Virus record (IMG/VR): IMGVR_UViG_3300005921_000014
Coordinates: 1 to 24,936 of that record
Strand: one strand, 5' to 3'
Source: a virus
Length of the DNA stretch: 24,936 bases
In this document: positions 1 to 7,696 of the stretch, one piece after another
Layout of the letters: every line of letters begins with the position of its first letter
Numbering within the stretch: position 1 is the stretch's first letter
Notes under the pieces: generated by a model
Databases searched by the model: none
What the model saw: only the letters and a program-made list of their open reading frames with translations
What the model was told of the DNA's origin: nothing
Program-made: the position numbers and the translations under genes

Positions 1-2646
1 CTCGATTCCGACGACGGCGATATCGACTACGACAAAGCCACGAAAATTGAGACCGACGACGGCGGCGTCATCGTCTACATCGGTCCCAGGCGCATCCCGA
101 AAGAAGATACTGAGTTCGACGATAACCTCGCCGAAGCTCTCCCCGACACTCAGCTCAACGCGCTCGCCGACGAGCTGATCCGGCTCATCGAACAGGACAA
201 CGAATCCCGCCGCGAGTGGCTCGACACGCGCGCTCGCGGCATGGAGCTGATGGGCCTGCGCATCGAGGCGATGAGGTCGAACGGCTCCGACGGCAGCGCG
301 CCGCTTGAGGGCCAGTCGCAGATCCGGGCGACGCTACTGGCGGAAGCGGTAATCAGATTCGGTGCCAACGCCTTCGCCGAGCTGTGCCCCAGCGATGGGC
401 CAGCCAAGGTCTCCGAAGATACATCTGGCTCGACTGAAGATCTCGACACGCTGTCCAGTGCGCTGGAGCACGATCTCAATCACTACCTGACCGTCACCGA
501 TAAGGTTTGGGTTCCCGACACGGACCAGATGCTCCTCCGAGTGGGTCTCGATGGTTGTGTCTTCAAGAAAATTTATCATGACCCCATCCTGAGACGGCCG
601 GTCAGTCGAGCGGTGTTCGGCGATGATCTGATCGTCAACAATTCGTCGACCTCGATCTATGACGCGGGCAGGATAACGCATCGCGTGTTCATGCGCCCCA
701 GCATGATTCGCCGCATGCAGCTCGTCGGAGCCTATCGCGACATCAAGCTCAGCGATCCTGGGTACATCGAGAAGGGGCCGATCGAGCTTCAGGGCGAGCA
801 AATTTCAGGCATCCGCAAGTTCGACAGCTGGGAACAAGACGATCGCGATCACGAGATCCTCGAATGCTACTGCGAGCTGGACCTAGAGGGGTTCGAGCAC
901 GAGACCGACGGCGAGGCCGACGGGTTGGCGGTTCCCTACAAGGTGGCGATCCACAAGGAGACAAGAACAGTCCTCGAACTCAGAAGGAATTGGACCGAAG
1001 AAGACGAGATGTGTCTGCCAAAGACGTTCTTCGTCCAGTTTCCATTCATCCGTGGGTTCGGATTTTATGCTATTGGCCTCAGCCATCTACTTGGCAATAT
1101 TACAAACGGCATCACGGCTGCTTGGCGAGAGATCGTCGATGCTGGCATGTTTGCAAATTTTCCAGGCCTTCTAGTTGCGAAGGGCGCGGCTAGACAGAAT
1201 AACAACATATTCAGGATTCCGCCAGGGGGTTCGGCCGAAGTCGAGACCGGAGGTTTGCCCATCCAACAAGTTGCGATGGGCATGCCGTACAAATCACCAG
1301 ACGCGGTCTGGACGAGCTTCGTTCAGCAGCTCAATCAGGAGGGCAAGAGCCTCGGCGGCACGGCCGAGATCATGGTGGGCGAGGGCCGCCAGGACGCGCC
1401 CGTCGGCACGACGCTCGCCCTCATCGAGCAAGCGATCAAACCGCTCATGGCGACGCACAAGAGACTGTGCGCGGCCCAGTCCGACGAGCTTCAGCTCCTA
1501 TGCGAGCGCTTCAAGGAAGATCCCGAGAGCTTTTGGCGCTCGAACAAGCGCATGGCTTGGGATTGGGACTCGCAAGTCTTTCTCCTGGCGCTCCAGCGAA
1601 GCGAAATTGTCACGCGCGCGGACCCAAATACGGCCTCGCATCTCCAGAGAATGTTGCGCAACGCGGCCCTCTATCAGATGGCGAAAGACGAACCGGGCGC
1701 CTTCAACGTCACGACGATCCGCCGCATGTGCATTCGCGGCATCGGCTTCTCGAATCCGGACCAGTTCCTCAATCCGATGCCGCAGGGTCCGCCGCCGGAC
1801 CCGAAAGCCCAGGCTGCGATGTTGACGGGCCAAGCGGCGATGCTCGATGCGAACACGAGAGCCGGTCAGCTCCAGCTCGACATGCGCGACAAGCCGCTCG
1901 ACGACCAGCAGCATCAGGTCGACGCCCAGGTGAAGATGGCGACGGCGCATATGGGGCTGCAAAAGCAGCAGCTGGCGACCAAGACGGCGGGCTTCCAGGC
2001 CCAGAACGAGGCCCGCAAGCCGCAAATGGAGCGCGAGAAGCACGGTTTCGAGGGCCAGCAAGCCCAGCTCGACCGCATGCACGATACGGCGACGCAAATG
2101 CGCGACCAAGCGCACGAAATGAACCTCGAAAGGGGCGGCTGGGCGCACGAAGATGCGCGGGAGATGCGCTCGCAGCAGCATGAGCAGCAGATGGGCGCGC
2201 GCGATCAGATGCACGAGCGGGTCATGGGCGCGCAGCAGCATCAATTCGAGGCTGTGCAGGGCGCACAGGACCGGCAAATGGACGCCGCGAACGCTCAGCA
2301 GGACCGCGCGCACGAAGATCAGATGGGGCAGCGCGAACAGGCGATCGAATCGCAGCGCGAAGAGCGCGGCCGACAGCATGAAGACCAGATGACGGAGCGC
2401 ACGCAGCAGCACGAGCGCGTCATGGGCCAGCAACAGGCCCGTGCGAAGATCCAAGAGGTGAAGGCGCGGCCTCAACCGCAGCGATCGGCCAGCTCGGGCT
2501 CAGATCGGCAGAAGCGGGCGAGCGGCGGCTCGGTCCAGCATCAGGTCGAGACGCCCTACGGCACGGCGCGGCGGGCGCCGGACGGTGAATTTTACGTCCA
2601 GCATCCTCACACCGGGCAATATTTCAGGATTCGGAGGCGCGCATGA
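1..2646 (+). CDS. Portal protein (P22-type), 5' partial
   Basis: The reading frame is open from base 1, so the start lies upstream; the ATG at 241 is internal because the upstream residues (an acidic stretch, then LADELIRLIEQDNESRREW) read as part of the same protein. At least 881 residues are present. Portal proteins form the dodecameric ring at the capsid vertex through which DNA is packaged and ejected. The P22-like portal features seen are the opening helix, the early SQIRATLLAEAVIRFGA segment, and a middle part with FVQFPFIRGFGFYAIGLSHL and GGTAEIMVGEGRQDAPVGTT. Residues about 601-820 form a long Gln/His/Met-rich helical region with recurring HEDQM/HERVMG units, where P22-type portals have a barrel. 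The protein ends in a basic tail (GEFYVQHPHTGQYFRIRRR). The stop overlaps the next ATG (ATGA). Longer than P22 portal (about 725 residues) because of this tail. The family call is confident. Confidence 0.9.
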   Translation, partial: LDSDDGDIDYDKATKIETDDGGVIVYIGPRRIPKEDTEFDDNLAEALPDTQLNALADELIRLIEQDNESRREWLDTRARGMELMGLRIEAMRSNGSDGSAPLEGQSQIRATLLAEAVIRFGANAFAELCPSDGPAKVSEDTSGSTEDLDTLSSALEHDLNHYLTVTDKVWVPDTDQMLLRVGLDGCVFKKIYHDPILRRPVSRAVFGDDLIVNNSSTSIYDAGRITHRVFMRPSMIRRMQLVGAYRDIKLSDPGYIEKGPIELQGEQISGIRKFDSWEQDDRDHEILECYCELDLEGFEHETDGEADGLAVPYKVAIHKETRTVLELRRNWTEEDEMCLPKTFFVQFPFIRGFGFYAIGLSHLLGNITNGITAAWREIVDAGMFANFPGLLVAKGAARQNNNIFRIPPGGSAEVETGGLPIQQVAMGMPYKSPDAVWTSFVQQLNQEGKSLGGTAEIMVGEGRQDAPVGTTLALIEQAIKPLMATHKRLCAAQSDELQLLCERFKEDPESFWRSNKRMAWDWDSQVFLLALQRSEIVTRADPNTASHLQRMLRNAALYQMAKDEPGAFNVTTIRRMCIRGIGFSNPDQFLNPMPQGPPPDPKAQAAMLTGQAAMLDANTRAGQLQLDMRDKPLDDQQHQVDAQVKMATAHMGLQKQQLATKTAGFQAQNEARKPQMEREKHGFEGQQAQLDRMHDTATQMRDQAHEMNLERGGWAHEDAREMRSQQHEQQMGARDQMHERVMGAQQHQFEAVQGAQDRQMDAANAQQDRAHEDQMGQREQAIESQREERGRQHEDQMTERTQQHERVMGQQQARAKIQEVKARPQPQRSASSGSDRQKRASGGSVQHQVETPYGTARRAPDGEFYVQHPHTGQYFRIRRRA

Positions 2647-2921
2647 GCCAAGCACTCAATCCCCAAGAAGCCGCCACGCTTTTCTACTCCGGGGAGCCGA
2701 TGGCGTTCGTCGCCGTGCCCACCGAGAGCTTCGTCTGCGGCCAATACCAAGGCCAGCGCGCCCTGGTCATGCCGCTCCCGTTCGATGACGCGGTCGCGTA
2801 CTTCACCGAGCATCCCGTCATGCTCTACGACCCCGACGCGCCGACGATGACGGCAACAATCACGGCTGGAACCCCCTACCCCCAGCTTGATAGGAGAGGA
2901 AACCATGGTCGAACTCGTTAA
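2643..2921 (+). CDS. Small hypothetical phage protein
   Basis: A 92-residue protein whose ATG overlaps the portal stop by four bases, so it is probably translated by coupling. I do not recognise a domain. It is mildly acidic and mixed alpha/beta in appearance (NPQEAATLFYSGEPMAFVAV, then PFDDAVAYFTEHPVMLYDPD), with no signal peptide or membrane segment. The last residues (DRRGNHGRTR) run 17 bases into the next gene. The position between portal and Ig-like protein suggests a minor virion or assembly protein, but that is only inference from location. Base composition and codon use match the neighbouring genes. Confidence 0.75.
   Translation: MSQALNPQEAATLFYSGEPMAFVAVPTESFVCGQYQGQRALVMPLPFDDAVAYFTEHPVMLYDPDAPTMTATITAGTPYPQLDRRGNHGRTR
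2893..2900 (+). promoter_or_regulatory. Ribosome binding site deciding the 2905 start
   Basis: GGAGAGGA lies 4 bases before ATG 2905. It favours this ATG over the in-frame TTG at 2887, which would add only MIGEET and place the Shine-Dalgarno sequence inside the coding region. Confidence 0.7.
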
Positions 2922-3342
2922 TGGACAATCTGTCGATCTGAGCGTCGCCTACACCGATTCTCAGGGCGCGCCCGCCCCGGCTCCGGGGCCGGTCAACTGG
3001 ACCTCGTCCGACACCTCGATCGTGACCGTCTCGTCTGGGGACGAGGACGAGTCGGCGACCGCGACCTCGGTCGCGGAAGGCACCGCGACCATCACCGCCG
3101 AGTCGAACGGGATCACTTGCGGCATCGACATGATCGTTGGCGCAGGCGATGCCGTGGCGACTGAAGGGGAAATCACGGCGGGCGAGCCCTACGACACGAC
3201 GGGATCGCCGGATCAGGGCCTGCCGATCGGCGGCTTGGGCGGTCGTCTGCCCGGTCAACAGCCGCAGCGCCCGCCAGCTCAGCAGGCTCCCGCGCAGCGG
3301 CAGGGCCAGCCGGTTGTTAGGACGACGACTGTCAGGCGGTAA
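2905..3342 (+). CDS. Ig-like (Big2-type) virion protein
   Basis: A 145-residue protein. Residues about 1-80 look like one bacterial Ig-like group 2 (Big2) beta-sandwich: NGQSVDLSVAYTD, then VNWTSSDTSIVTVSSG and AEGTATITAES, the usual 'W-S-S-D-x-S-I-A-T-V ... G-x-A-T-I-T-A' signature. Residues 81-145 are a flexible Pro/Gln/Gly tail ending in a basic stretch, and include PDQGLPIGG (102-110). Ig-like domains on phage virions are thought to give weak binding to host surface sugars or environmental polymers. The ATG at 2905 was chosen for its ribosome site. The stop overlaps the next gene's ATG (TAATG). The domain call is fairly confident; the virion location is inferred from neighbours. Confidence 0.75.
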   Translation: MVELVNGQSVDLSVAYTDSQGAPAPAPGPVNWTSSDTSIVTVSSGDEDESATATSVAEGTATITAESNGITCGIDMIVGAGDAVATEGEITAGEPYDTTGSPDQGLPIGGLGGRLPGQQPQRPPAQQAPAQRQGQPVVRTTTVRR

Positions 3343-6113
3343 TGGTTGACGATCTCGGCGAGTACGACGTCCAGCCCGTCGAAGGAAATCCCTTCGGCGC
3401 GATGGCGTCGTCGCCGAACGACTATGACGTTGCGCCGGTCGATCACGATCCTTTCGCGGGCGCTGGCGAAAACCCGGCGCCAGACCAGTTCGAGCTAGCG
3501 TCTCGGCAGCCCGAGGCGCCAGCCGCGCGCAATATGCCTTACCCAGGCCAGTTCGATCCGAGCAGTGTTTATGCGAAACCGCCGCTCGATCCCCGCGACC
3601 GCGATCTCCTCATCAAGACTGTCTACGGCGAAGCGAGTGACCAGCCGACACTGGGTCAAGCGGGGGTCGCGCACGCCATCCTGAATCGGGTCCGCGCTGG
3701 CGGCTACGGCCAGGGGATCGAGGGCGTCGTCCACGCGGGCGTCCCGAACCCTCGCGATGCTGCGCGTGGCTTTCACGAGTTCTCGCCTTGGAACCCTCCG
3801 GGAGTGCCTGAAAGCAACCCCACAGCGCAGAACCTTTCCCCCGATTCCAGAGACCCGCGTCTGGCCAAGGCCTACCGCGACATCGGCACTGTCGTCGATG
3901 ATGTCTATGCGGATCGCATCCCCGATCCGACGCACGGCGCCACGCACTACTACGGCTACATGCCGCATCCGCCGCCATGGGCTCCGGCGCTCGCCAAGCA
4001 GAACCGGGTCAAGATCGGCGGCCAGACCTTCGTCGGCGGCGCGGAAGGCCCCGGCCGATCGATGCAGACGGCCACCGGCTACGCGGGCGGCGCCCCAGTG
4101 CAGCTGAATGCGGATCTGAGGCGTCGCCTCGCGCTGCTGACCCGGCCTCGATCTGGATTCGCCGACGGCGGGCCGCCGGACCCGAACGATCCCAACAATG
4201 CTGCGTTCGCCCAGATCGAGGGGCAAGCGCGCGCGGTCGACGCCAATGATCCTACGGCGCCCGCTCCAGCTCCGGCCCCCGCTCCGACAACTTGGTACGG
4301 GAGGTGGGGCCAGACGCTTGGGGATGAACTCAGCTCTGTAGGGCCAGCGGTCAGCGCGGCGACGGAAGGCCTCGGGAAGTTCGGCGCCAGCGTCGCCGCC
4401 AACCCGGTGGGTTATGGCCCGCTGAGCTTCCGCACCATGAGCCCGGAGAGCGAGGCGCTCCTCGGCCGCGATTTCACCGGGATGCTCGATTCGCCGATGC
4501 TCGGCGAGGTGGCTGGCATGCCTCGGGCGCCGGAGGCTGTTGCGCCGCGCGTCGGGGCGACGGGCTCGGATGTCTCGGCTGGCGCGTCCGCGTCTCGCGC
4601 GCAGATCATGGACATCAACGGCGTCAAACGTCACATCGATCCTGAGTTCCCCGAGAGCCGCGTCGGAACCGCAGTCCCGTGGAAGGAGGACGCAAACGCT
4701 CCGATCGATGCCGAACAGGCCGCTCATGCAAACAACGACGCGCATGTCGGCATGGAGTTGGCGGATCAAGTGCCGAGCTATGGCAAATCCGTCGCCAATA
4801 TGGTCCGCAACGGCAGGATTCCCTACGTCAAGGTGGCGCCTGGGGCGAGCGACGCGGCGGTGCAAGAAGCTCTAATCGAGCACATGAAGAACAATCTCCT
4901 CGGCCTCTACAACCGAGTGAGCGGCGCCGTGCGCAGCGGCTCGAAACTCTGGTACGAGGGCGCGAATAGCCGATCGCAAGGCATCGCTCAGACCCACGAT
5001 ATCCCGCACGAGAACGCGGCTGGCGTTGTCGCGGCGATGTCGCCGCAGAAAGACTGGGACCAGAACGTCGCGCTCGCGGACTGGGTGGCTCATACCGCTG
5101 GCACGACCGCTGACGACGCCACGATGAGCCCGCAGATGACCGACTGGGTCAATAAATACGCTCTCCGCAAGGATTCGGAGCGCGTCGTGACCGACCCGAC
5201 AACGGGCAAGGAGACGCGGTTCAACGCGAGAACCGGCGAGCAGATGGCGCCCAATTCAGTCAGCCGGGAGGACGTTCAAAGGCAACTTGCCGAGGTCAAT
5301 GGAGTGCCATGGGGTCAGATGGACCCGGACCAGAAGGCTTTCTACACGCGCGCCTATTACGAGGCGCACGGGCCGCCCGATCATCTGATCGCGACCGATG
5401 ACCAGACCGGCGAAGCCTCGCACTGGATCGATGACAAGCTCGACCGCAAGTACGGCTATTACATCAACAATCCGGACGGGACCCACAACGGCGTGCTCGC
5501 GCGTTACGGGGATGAGTTCCCCAACAAAAAGGGCCAGCCGATCCCAGTCTCGTGGGGCTCGACCGGCGAAGTCTCGAACGCCATCAAGGCGTTTGGCGCG
5601 AACAGCATGAGCGACATTTCAGAGGCGCTCGGCGGCGGCCACAAGGTGCGCTCGTTCTTCAACAACATCATCGCGCCATGGTCGCAGAAGGGCGATGTCA
5701 CCAGTGACACGCACGCCGTGGCGGCGGCCCTCTTACGCCCGCTGGGCGCGGGCTCGCCGGAGGCCGCGTCTGGTATGGGCGCCGCTAGTCCGGGCAATGC
5801 CGAAACGGGGCTCAATGGATTTTATCCGCACGTCGCCGAGGCTTATCGCAGGGCGGCTGCGGAGGCGGGGGTTCTGCCGCGCGAGCTGCAATCCATTACG
5901 TGGGAGGCGCTTCGCGGCCTTTGGTCAGCGAGAGAGAAGAGCGCCAAGTCGAACGTGAGGACGGGCTTTGTCTCTCAAACCGACGCGACCAACGGCATCT
6001 GGCAGCGTTACGCCAACAACCAGATGACGATGCAACAGGCTCACGACGCGATCCTCGGCCCGCAGGGCGAGAGGATCAGAGCGCCGCGATGGTTCTCGAC
6101 CTTTCAGCCCTGA
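3342..6113 (+). CDS. Large virion protein with N-terminal SleB-like cell wall hydrolase domain
   Basis: A 923-residue protein. Residues 1-60 hold two copies of an acidic motif (YDVQPVEGNPFGA and YDVAPVDHDPFAG). Residues about 85-235 match the SleB/Hydrolase_2 cell-wall hydrolase pattern: TVYGEAS with candidate catalytic E97, then QAGVAHAILNRV, HEFSPW and HYYGY. A Pro/Ala linker (about 270-310) follows, with a GFADGGPPDPND motif. The C-terminal half (about 500-900) contains NNLLGLYNRV and AAGVVAAMSPQKDWDQNV (559-576), which I recall from large virion or internal proteins of many podoviruses and which has no settled function. Inference: a virion hydrolase that helps the genome cross peptidoglycan at infection. 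It follows the Ig-like gene with a 1-base overlap. Its end overlaps the tail of a minus-strand gene by 10 bases. The hydrolase domain is likely; the role of the C-terminal part is uncertain. Confidence 0.8.
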   Translation: MVDDLGEYDVQPVEGNPFGAMASSPNDYDVAPVDHDPFAGAGENPAPDQFELASRQPEAPAARNMPYPGQFDPSSVYAKPPLDPRDRDLLIKTVYGEASDQPTLGQAGVAHAILNRVRAGGYGQGIEGVVHAGVPNPRDAARGFHEFSPWNPPGVPESNPTAQNLSPDSRDPRLAKAYRDIGTVVDDVYADRIPDPTHGATHYYGYMPHPPPWAPALAKQNRVKIGGQTFVGGAEGPGRSMQTATGYAGGAPVQLNADLRRRLALLTRPRSGFADGGPPDPNDPNNAAFAQIEGQARAVDANDPTAPAPAPAPAPTTWYGRWGQTLGDELSSVGPAVSAATEGLGKFGASVAANPVGYGPLSFRTMSPESEALLGRDFTGMLDSPMLGEVAGMPRAPEAVAPRVGATGSDVSAGASASRAQIMDINGVKRHIDPEFPESRVGTAVPWKEDANAPIDAEQAAHANNDAHVGMELADQVPSYGKSVANMVRNGRIPYVKVAPGASDAAVQEALIEHMKNNLLGLYNRVSGAVRSGSKLWYEGANSRSQGIAQTHDIPHENAAGVVAAMSPQKDWDQNVALADWVAHTAGTTADDATMSPQMTDWVNKYALRKDSERVVTDPTTGKETRFNARTGEQMAPNSVSREDVQRQLAEVNGVPWGQMDPDQKAFYTRAYYEAHGPPDHLIATDDQTGEASHWIDDKLDRKYGYYINNPDGTHNGVLARYGDEFPNKKGQPIPVSWGSTGEVSNAIKAFGANSMSDISEALGGGHKVRSFFNNIIAPWSQKGDVTSDTHAVAAALLRPLGAGSPEAASGMGAASPGNAETGLNGFYPHVAEAYRRAAAEAGVLPRELQSITWEALRGLWSAREKSAKSNVRTGFVSQTDATNGIWQRYANNQMTMQQAHDAILGPQGERIRAPRWFSTFQP

Positions 6114-6313
6114 CCTCGCTTGCGGAAGGGCGGCGGCATCATGTCCTCGACCTCCGGCGGCACTTGATCCGGAACGTCATCGAACACGTAATTGCGTCGT
6201 AGCCACCTCTCGCGCGTGAGCGGCTCGCCGCTCTTAAGCATGCCACGGACGTGTGGGCTCGTTCTCGCCCATTGCTGCCAGTTCGGATGATTTCTCGGGG
6301 GTAGCTGTGCCAT
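6104..6313 (-). CDS. Small minus-strand protein, unknown function
   Basis: A 69-residue protein encoded against the direction of all other accepted genes. The open frame continues upstream to 6763, but that part lies opposite the 6423-7400 gene and looks like a shadow. ATG 6313 is preferred because GGAG lies 8 bases upstream, it fills the only sizeable gap in the plus strand, and a promoter-like pair sits just above it. The protein is polar with three Trp (NWQQWARTSPHVRGMLKSG, then PLTRERWLRRNYVFDD) and a Pro-rich end (VEDMMPPPFRKRG). The 'PLTRERWL...N ... PxPFR' layout resembles small unnamed phage proteins I recall. Third codon positions are mostly G or C, as in real genes here. It ends tail-to-tail, overlapping the 923-residue gene by 10 bases. 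Function is unknown; a separately regulated accessory (moron-like) gene is one possibility. Confidence 0.62.
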   Translation of the reverse strand: MAQLPPRNHPNWQQWARTSPHVRGMLKSGEPLTRERWLRRNYVFDDVPDQVPPEVEDMMPPPFRKRGQG

Positions 6314-6326
6314 CGTCTCGACTCCG

Positions 6327-6343
6327 TTTGCACCAACTGCAAA
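6327..6343. promoter_or_regulatory. Inverted repeat, possible operator
   Basis: TTTGCA and TGCAAA form a perfect 6-base inverted repeat around CCAAC. It overlaps the downstream edge of the candidate minus-strand -10 box and the predicted transcription start, where a repressor would act. A third TTGCA half-site lies in the palindrome GCAATTGC at 6361-6368, over the candidate -35 box. No cognate regulator gene is visible in the window. Confidence 0.4.
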
Positions 6344-6370
6344 TGTAAGGGCTCTTTCGCGCAATTGCAA
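6342..6370 (-). promoter_or_regulatory. Candidate sigma70-type promoter for the minus-strand gene
   Basis: Read on the minus strand, TTGCAA (plus 6365-6370) is followed after 17 bases by TACATT (plus 6342-6347). Each hexamer matches 4 of 6 positions of the TTGACA/TATAAT consensus, and the spacing is ideal. Transcription would start near 6335, giving a leader of about 22 bases that includes the GGAG ribosome site. The region is visibly more AT-rich than its surroundings. A chance match cannot be excluded. Confidence 0.45.
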
Positions 6371-6422
6371 TCGGCGCCATAAATCCGCGCGTGAAAGGCT
6401 GGACCCCAGAGAGGGTTCCGCC

Positions 6423-7400
6423 ATGGGCGAACATTCACAGAAAGCCTTTACGGCCGACAAACTGAAAAAGTTTGAGGTCTCGGGCAAAAATGGCGGCGGT
6501 TCCTCAAGCGGGGATCGAGCCGCACGGGCGGATAATTTCGGGAAGACCGCCGCCCACCAGAGCGATTCGTCTACGTCGGCTTTTGCCGCTGGCGGAGCTG
6601 CGAAGGCGCCGTCGCTCGGCCGCGCCGGTCGCGCGAAGGGCGGGCGCATCAACCGTCCCGCCGTGGCCTCGGCGGACTTTGGGAAGTCGAAGACCGGCGG
6701 CAACGCCCCCGGCAAGATTCCGGACAACGAAGGCGGCAAGGCCCGCAATCTCTCCATGCTCACCGACGGCGGGCCTCGATCTTATGGCGATCGGCCGCTG
6801 ATCGTTGGGCATGGCGACGAAAACGCCCTGCGCGCCAGGGGCGGCAAGATCAAGCGCGCCAAGGGCGGCCGGATCGGGAGGCAGCTCGGCGGCGGATTGG
6901 GTGGTCCTCCACCGCAGACGCCTCCAGGCATGCTCGCGCCACCTCCGCAGGGCCAGATCCCTGGCCTACCGGGCCTGGGCCGCGCCAAAGGCGGCCGAAC
7001 CAATCTCGCGCGCGGCGGCAAGGCCAAGGGCGCCAAAGGGAAGACCGTCGTCAACGTGATCGTGGGCGGTAAGGATCACGATCAGCCGCCGCCGCCCACG
7101 CCGCCGATCATGCCGCACCCGATGGTGCCGCCGCCGCCGCCACCGCCGCCGCCGCAGGGGGGCATGCCGCCTGGGATGCCTCCAGGCATGCCGCCTGGGA
7201 TGCCCCCAGGCGCTGGCGCCGCGCCTCCTCCGCGACCGCCCATGCCGCCTCCTGGCGGGATGCCGCCTGGGATGCCTCCTCCGGGCATGGGCCGCGCGCA
7301 CGGCGGGCGAATCTCCGAGAAGTTCGGCGCGGGCTCCGGCCGAGGCCGCCTGGAGAAGACCAAACGCGAGAACAGCGGGAAGGTGATGTTGTCCGAATGA
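6423..7400 (+). CDS. Gly/Pro/Lys-rich repetitive phage protein
   Basis: A 325-residue low-complexity, basic protein. The N-terminal part (1-60) is polar and Ser/Gly-rich. The rest carries repeated short basic glycine motifs: GRAKGGRI-like units (GRAGRAKGGRI, RARGGKIKRAKGGRI, GRAKGGRTNLARGGK, GRAHGGRIS). In between are Pro/Gly tracts, including a run of prolines and tandem GMPPG units (nt 7161-7208). A short hydrophobic stretch (KTVVNVIVGG) interrupts the disorder. No enzyme domain is visible. The same basic 'A-x-G-G' motifs recur in the 13233 and 24220 genes, which suggests a shared virion-associated role such as binding DNA or another structural protein. The ATG at 6423 has a purine-rich site (AGAGAGGG) about 9 bases upstream. 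Its stop overlaps the next ATG. Function is unknown. Confidence 0.75.
   Translation: MGEHSQKAFTADKLKKFEVSGKNGGGSSSGDRAARADNFGKTAAHQSDSSTSAFAAGGAAKAPSLGRAGRAKGGRINRPAVASADFGKSKTGGNAPGKIPDNEGGKARNLSMLTDGGPRSYGDRPLIVGHGDENALRARGGKIKRAKGGRIGRQLGGGLGGPPPQTPPGMLAPPPQGQIPGLPGLGRAKGGRTNLARGGKAKGAKGKTVVNVIVGGKDHDQPPPPTPPIMPHPMVPPPPPPPPPQGGMPPGMPPGMPPGMPPGAGAAPPPRPPMPPPGGMPPGMPPPGMGRAHGGRISEKFGAGSGRGRLEKTKRENSGKVMLSE
7161..7208 (+). repeat. 24-bp tandem repeat (two copies) in the Gly/Pro-rich gene
   Basis: Two adjacent 24-base units, 7161-7184 and 7185-7208, differ at one base and encode GMPPGMPP. A diverged partial copy follows near 7258-7280. The pattern is typical of slippage-prone Pro/Gly coding repeats. 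Confidence 0.8.
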
Positions 7401-7696
7401 GCGCAGAACAGGTGCGGGGAGTTCCGATCGGGGCGACGGGTGAGGCTGCGGGCAGGACGTTGTCGACCGCGAATGTCGCCAGCGAGAGCGACGAGCGCAC
7501 CGTCAACAACGCTGTCCGTCACCAGTACCGCGTGCTCTCCGATCCGGAGAAGGCGGCGATGGTGCGCCTCAAGGATCTCGGCCTCGGGTTCCTCAAGGCG
7601 ATCGACGATTGCGTGCCGGTGGGCCGCGAGCGCTCGCTCGCCCGCACCAAGGTGGAGGAGGCGGTCATGTGGGCCGTCAAAGGCCTCACGCAATGA
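7397..7696 (+). CDS. Acb2/Tad1-like hairpin protein (probable cyclic-nucleotide sponge)
   Basis: A 99-residue protein. The first 40 residues are a polar, variable leader. Residues 42-97 form a predicted helical hairpin: HQYRVLSDPEKAAMVRLKDLG (42-62, giving helix one), a short turn at CVPVG (72-76), and RERSLARTKVEEAVMWA (77-93, helix two). The 'R-x-x-S-L-A-x-T-K-x-E-E-A-V-M-W-A' second helix is the hallmark I recall for the Acb2/Tad1 hairpin family. Characterised members assemble into oligomers that bind CBASS cyclic di-/trinucleotides or Thoeris gcADPR-type signals and so block these host defences. The assignment here is from motif recognition only; the ligand is not predictable. The ATG overlaps the stop of the preceding gene, and the stop overlaps the next ATG, so the gene is embedded in the virion operon and would be expressed with it. 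Confidence 0.75.
   Translation: MSAEQVRGVPIGATGEAAGRTLSTANVASESDERTVNNAVRHQYRVLSDPEKAAMVRLKDLGLGFLKAIDDCVPVGRERSLARTKVEEAVMWAVKGLTQ

Noticed and set aside
1498-2475. Long minus-strand frame (325 codons) opposite the portal C-terminus
   Set aside because: Its Leu/Arg/His-rich product mirrors the CAG/ATG/GAC-rich repeats of the portal; no ribosome site, and the portal frame is clearly real.
3495-4865. Minus-strand frame of 456 codons opposite the SleB-fusion gene
   Set aside because: Arg-rich, domain-free product typical of a GC-rich shadow; the plus-strand frame has a recognisable hydrolase domain.
6314-6763. N-terminal extension of the minus-strand gene to 219 codons
   Set aside because: It would lie opposite the 6423 gene with low-complexity sequence; the GGAG site and promoter-like pair favour ATG 6313.
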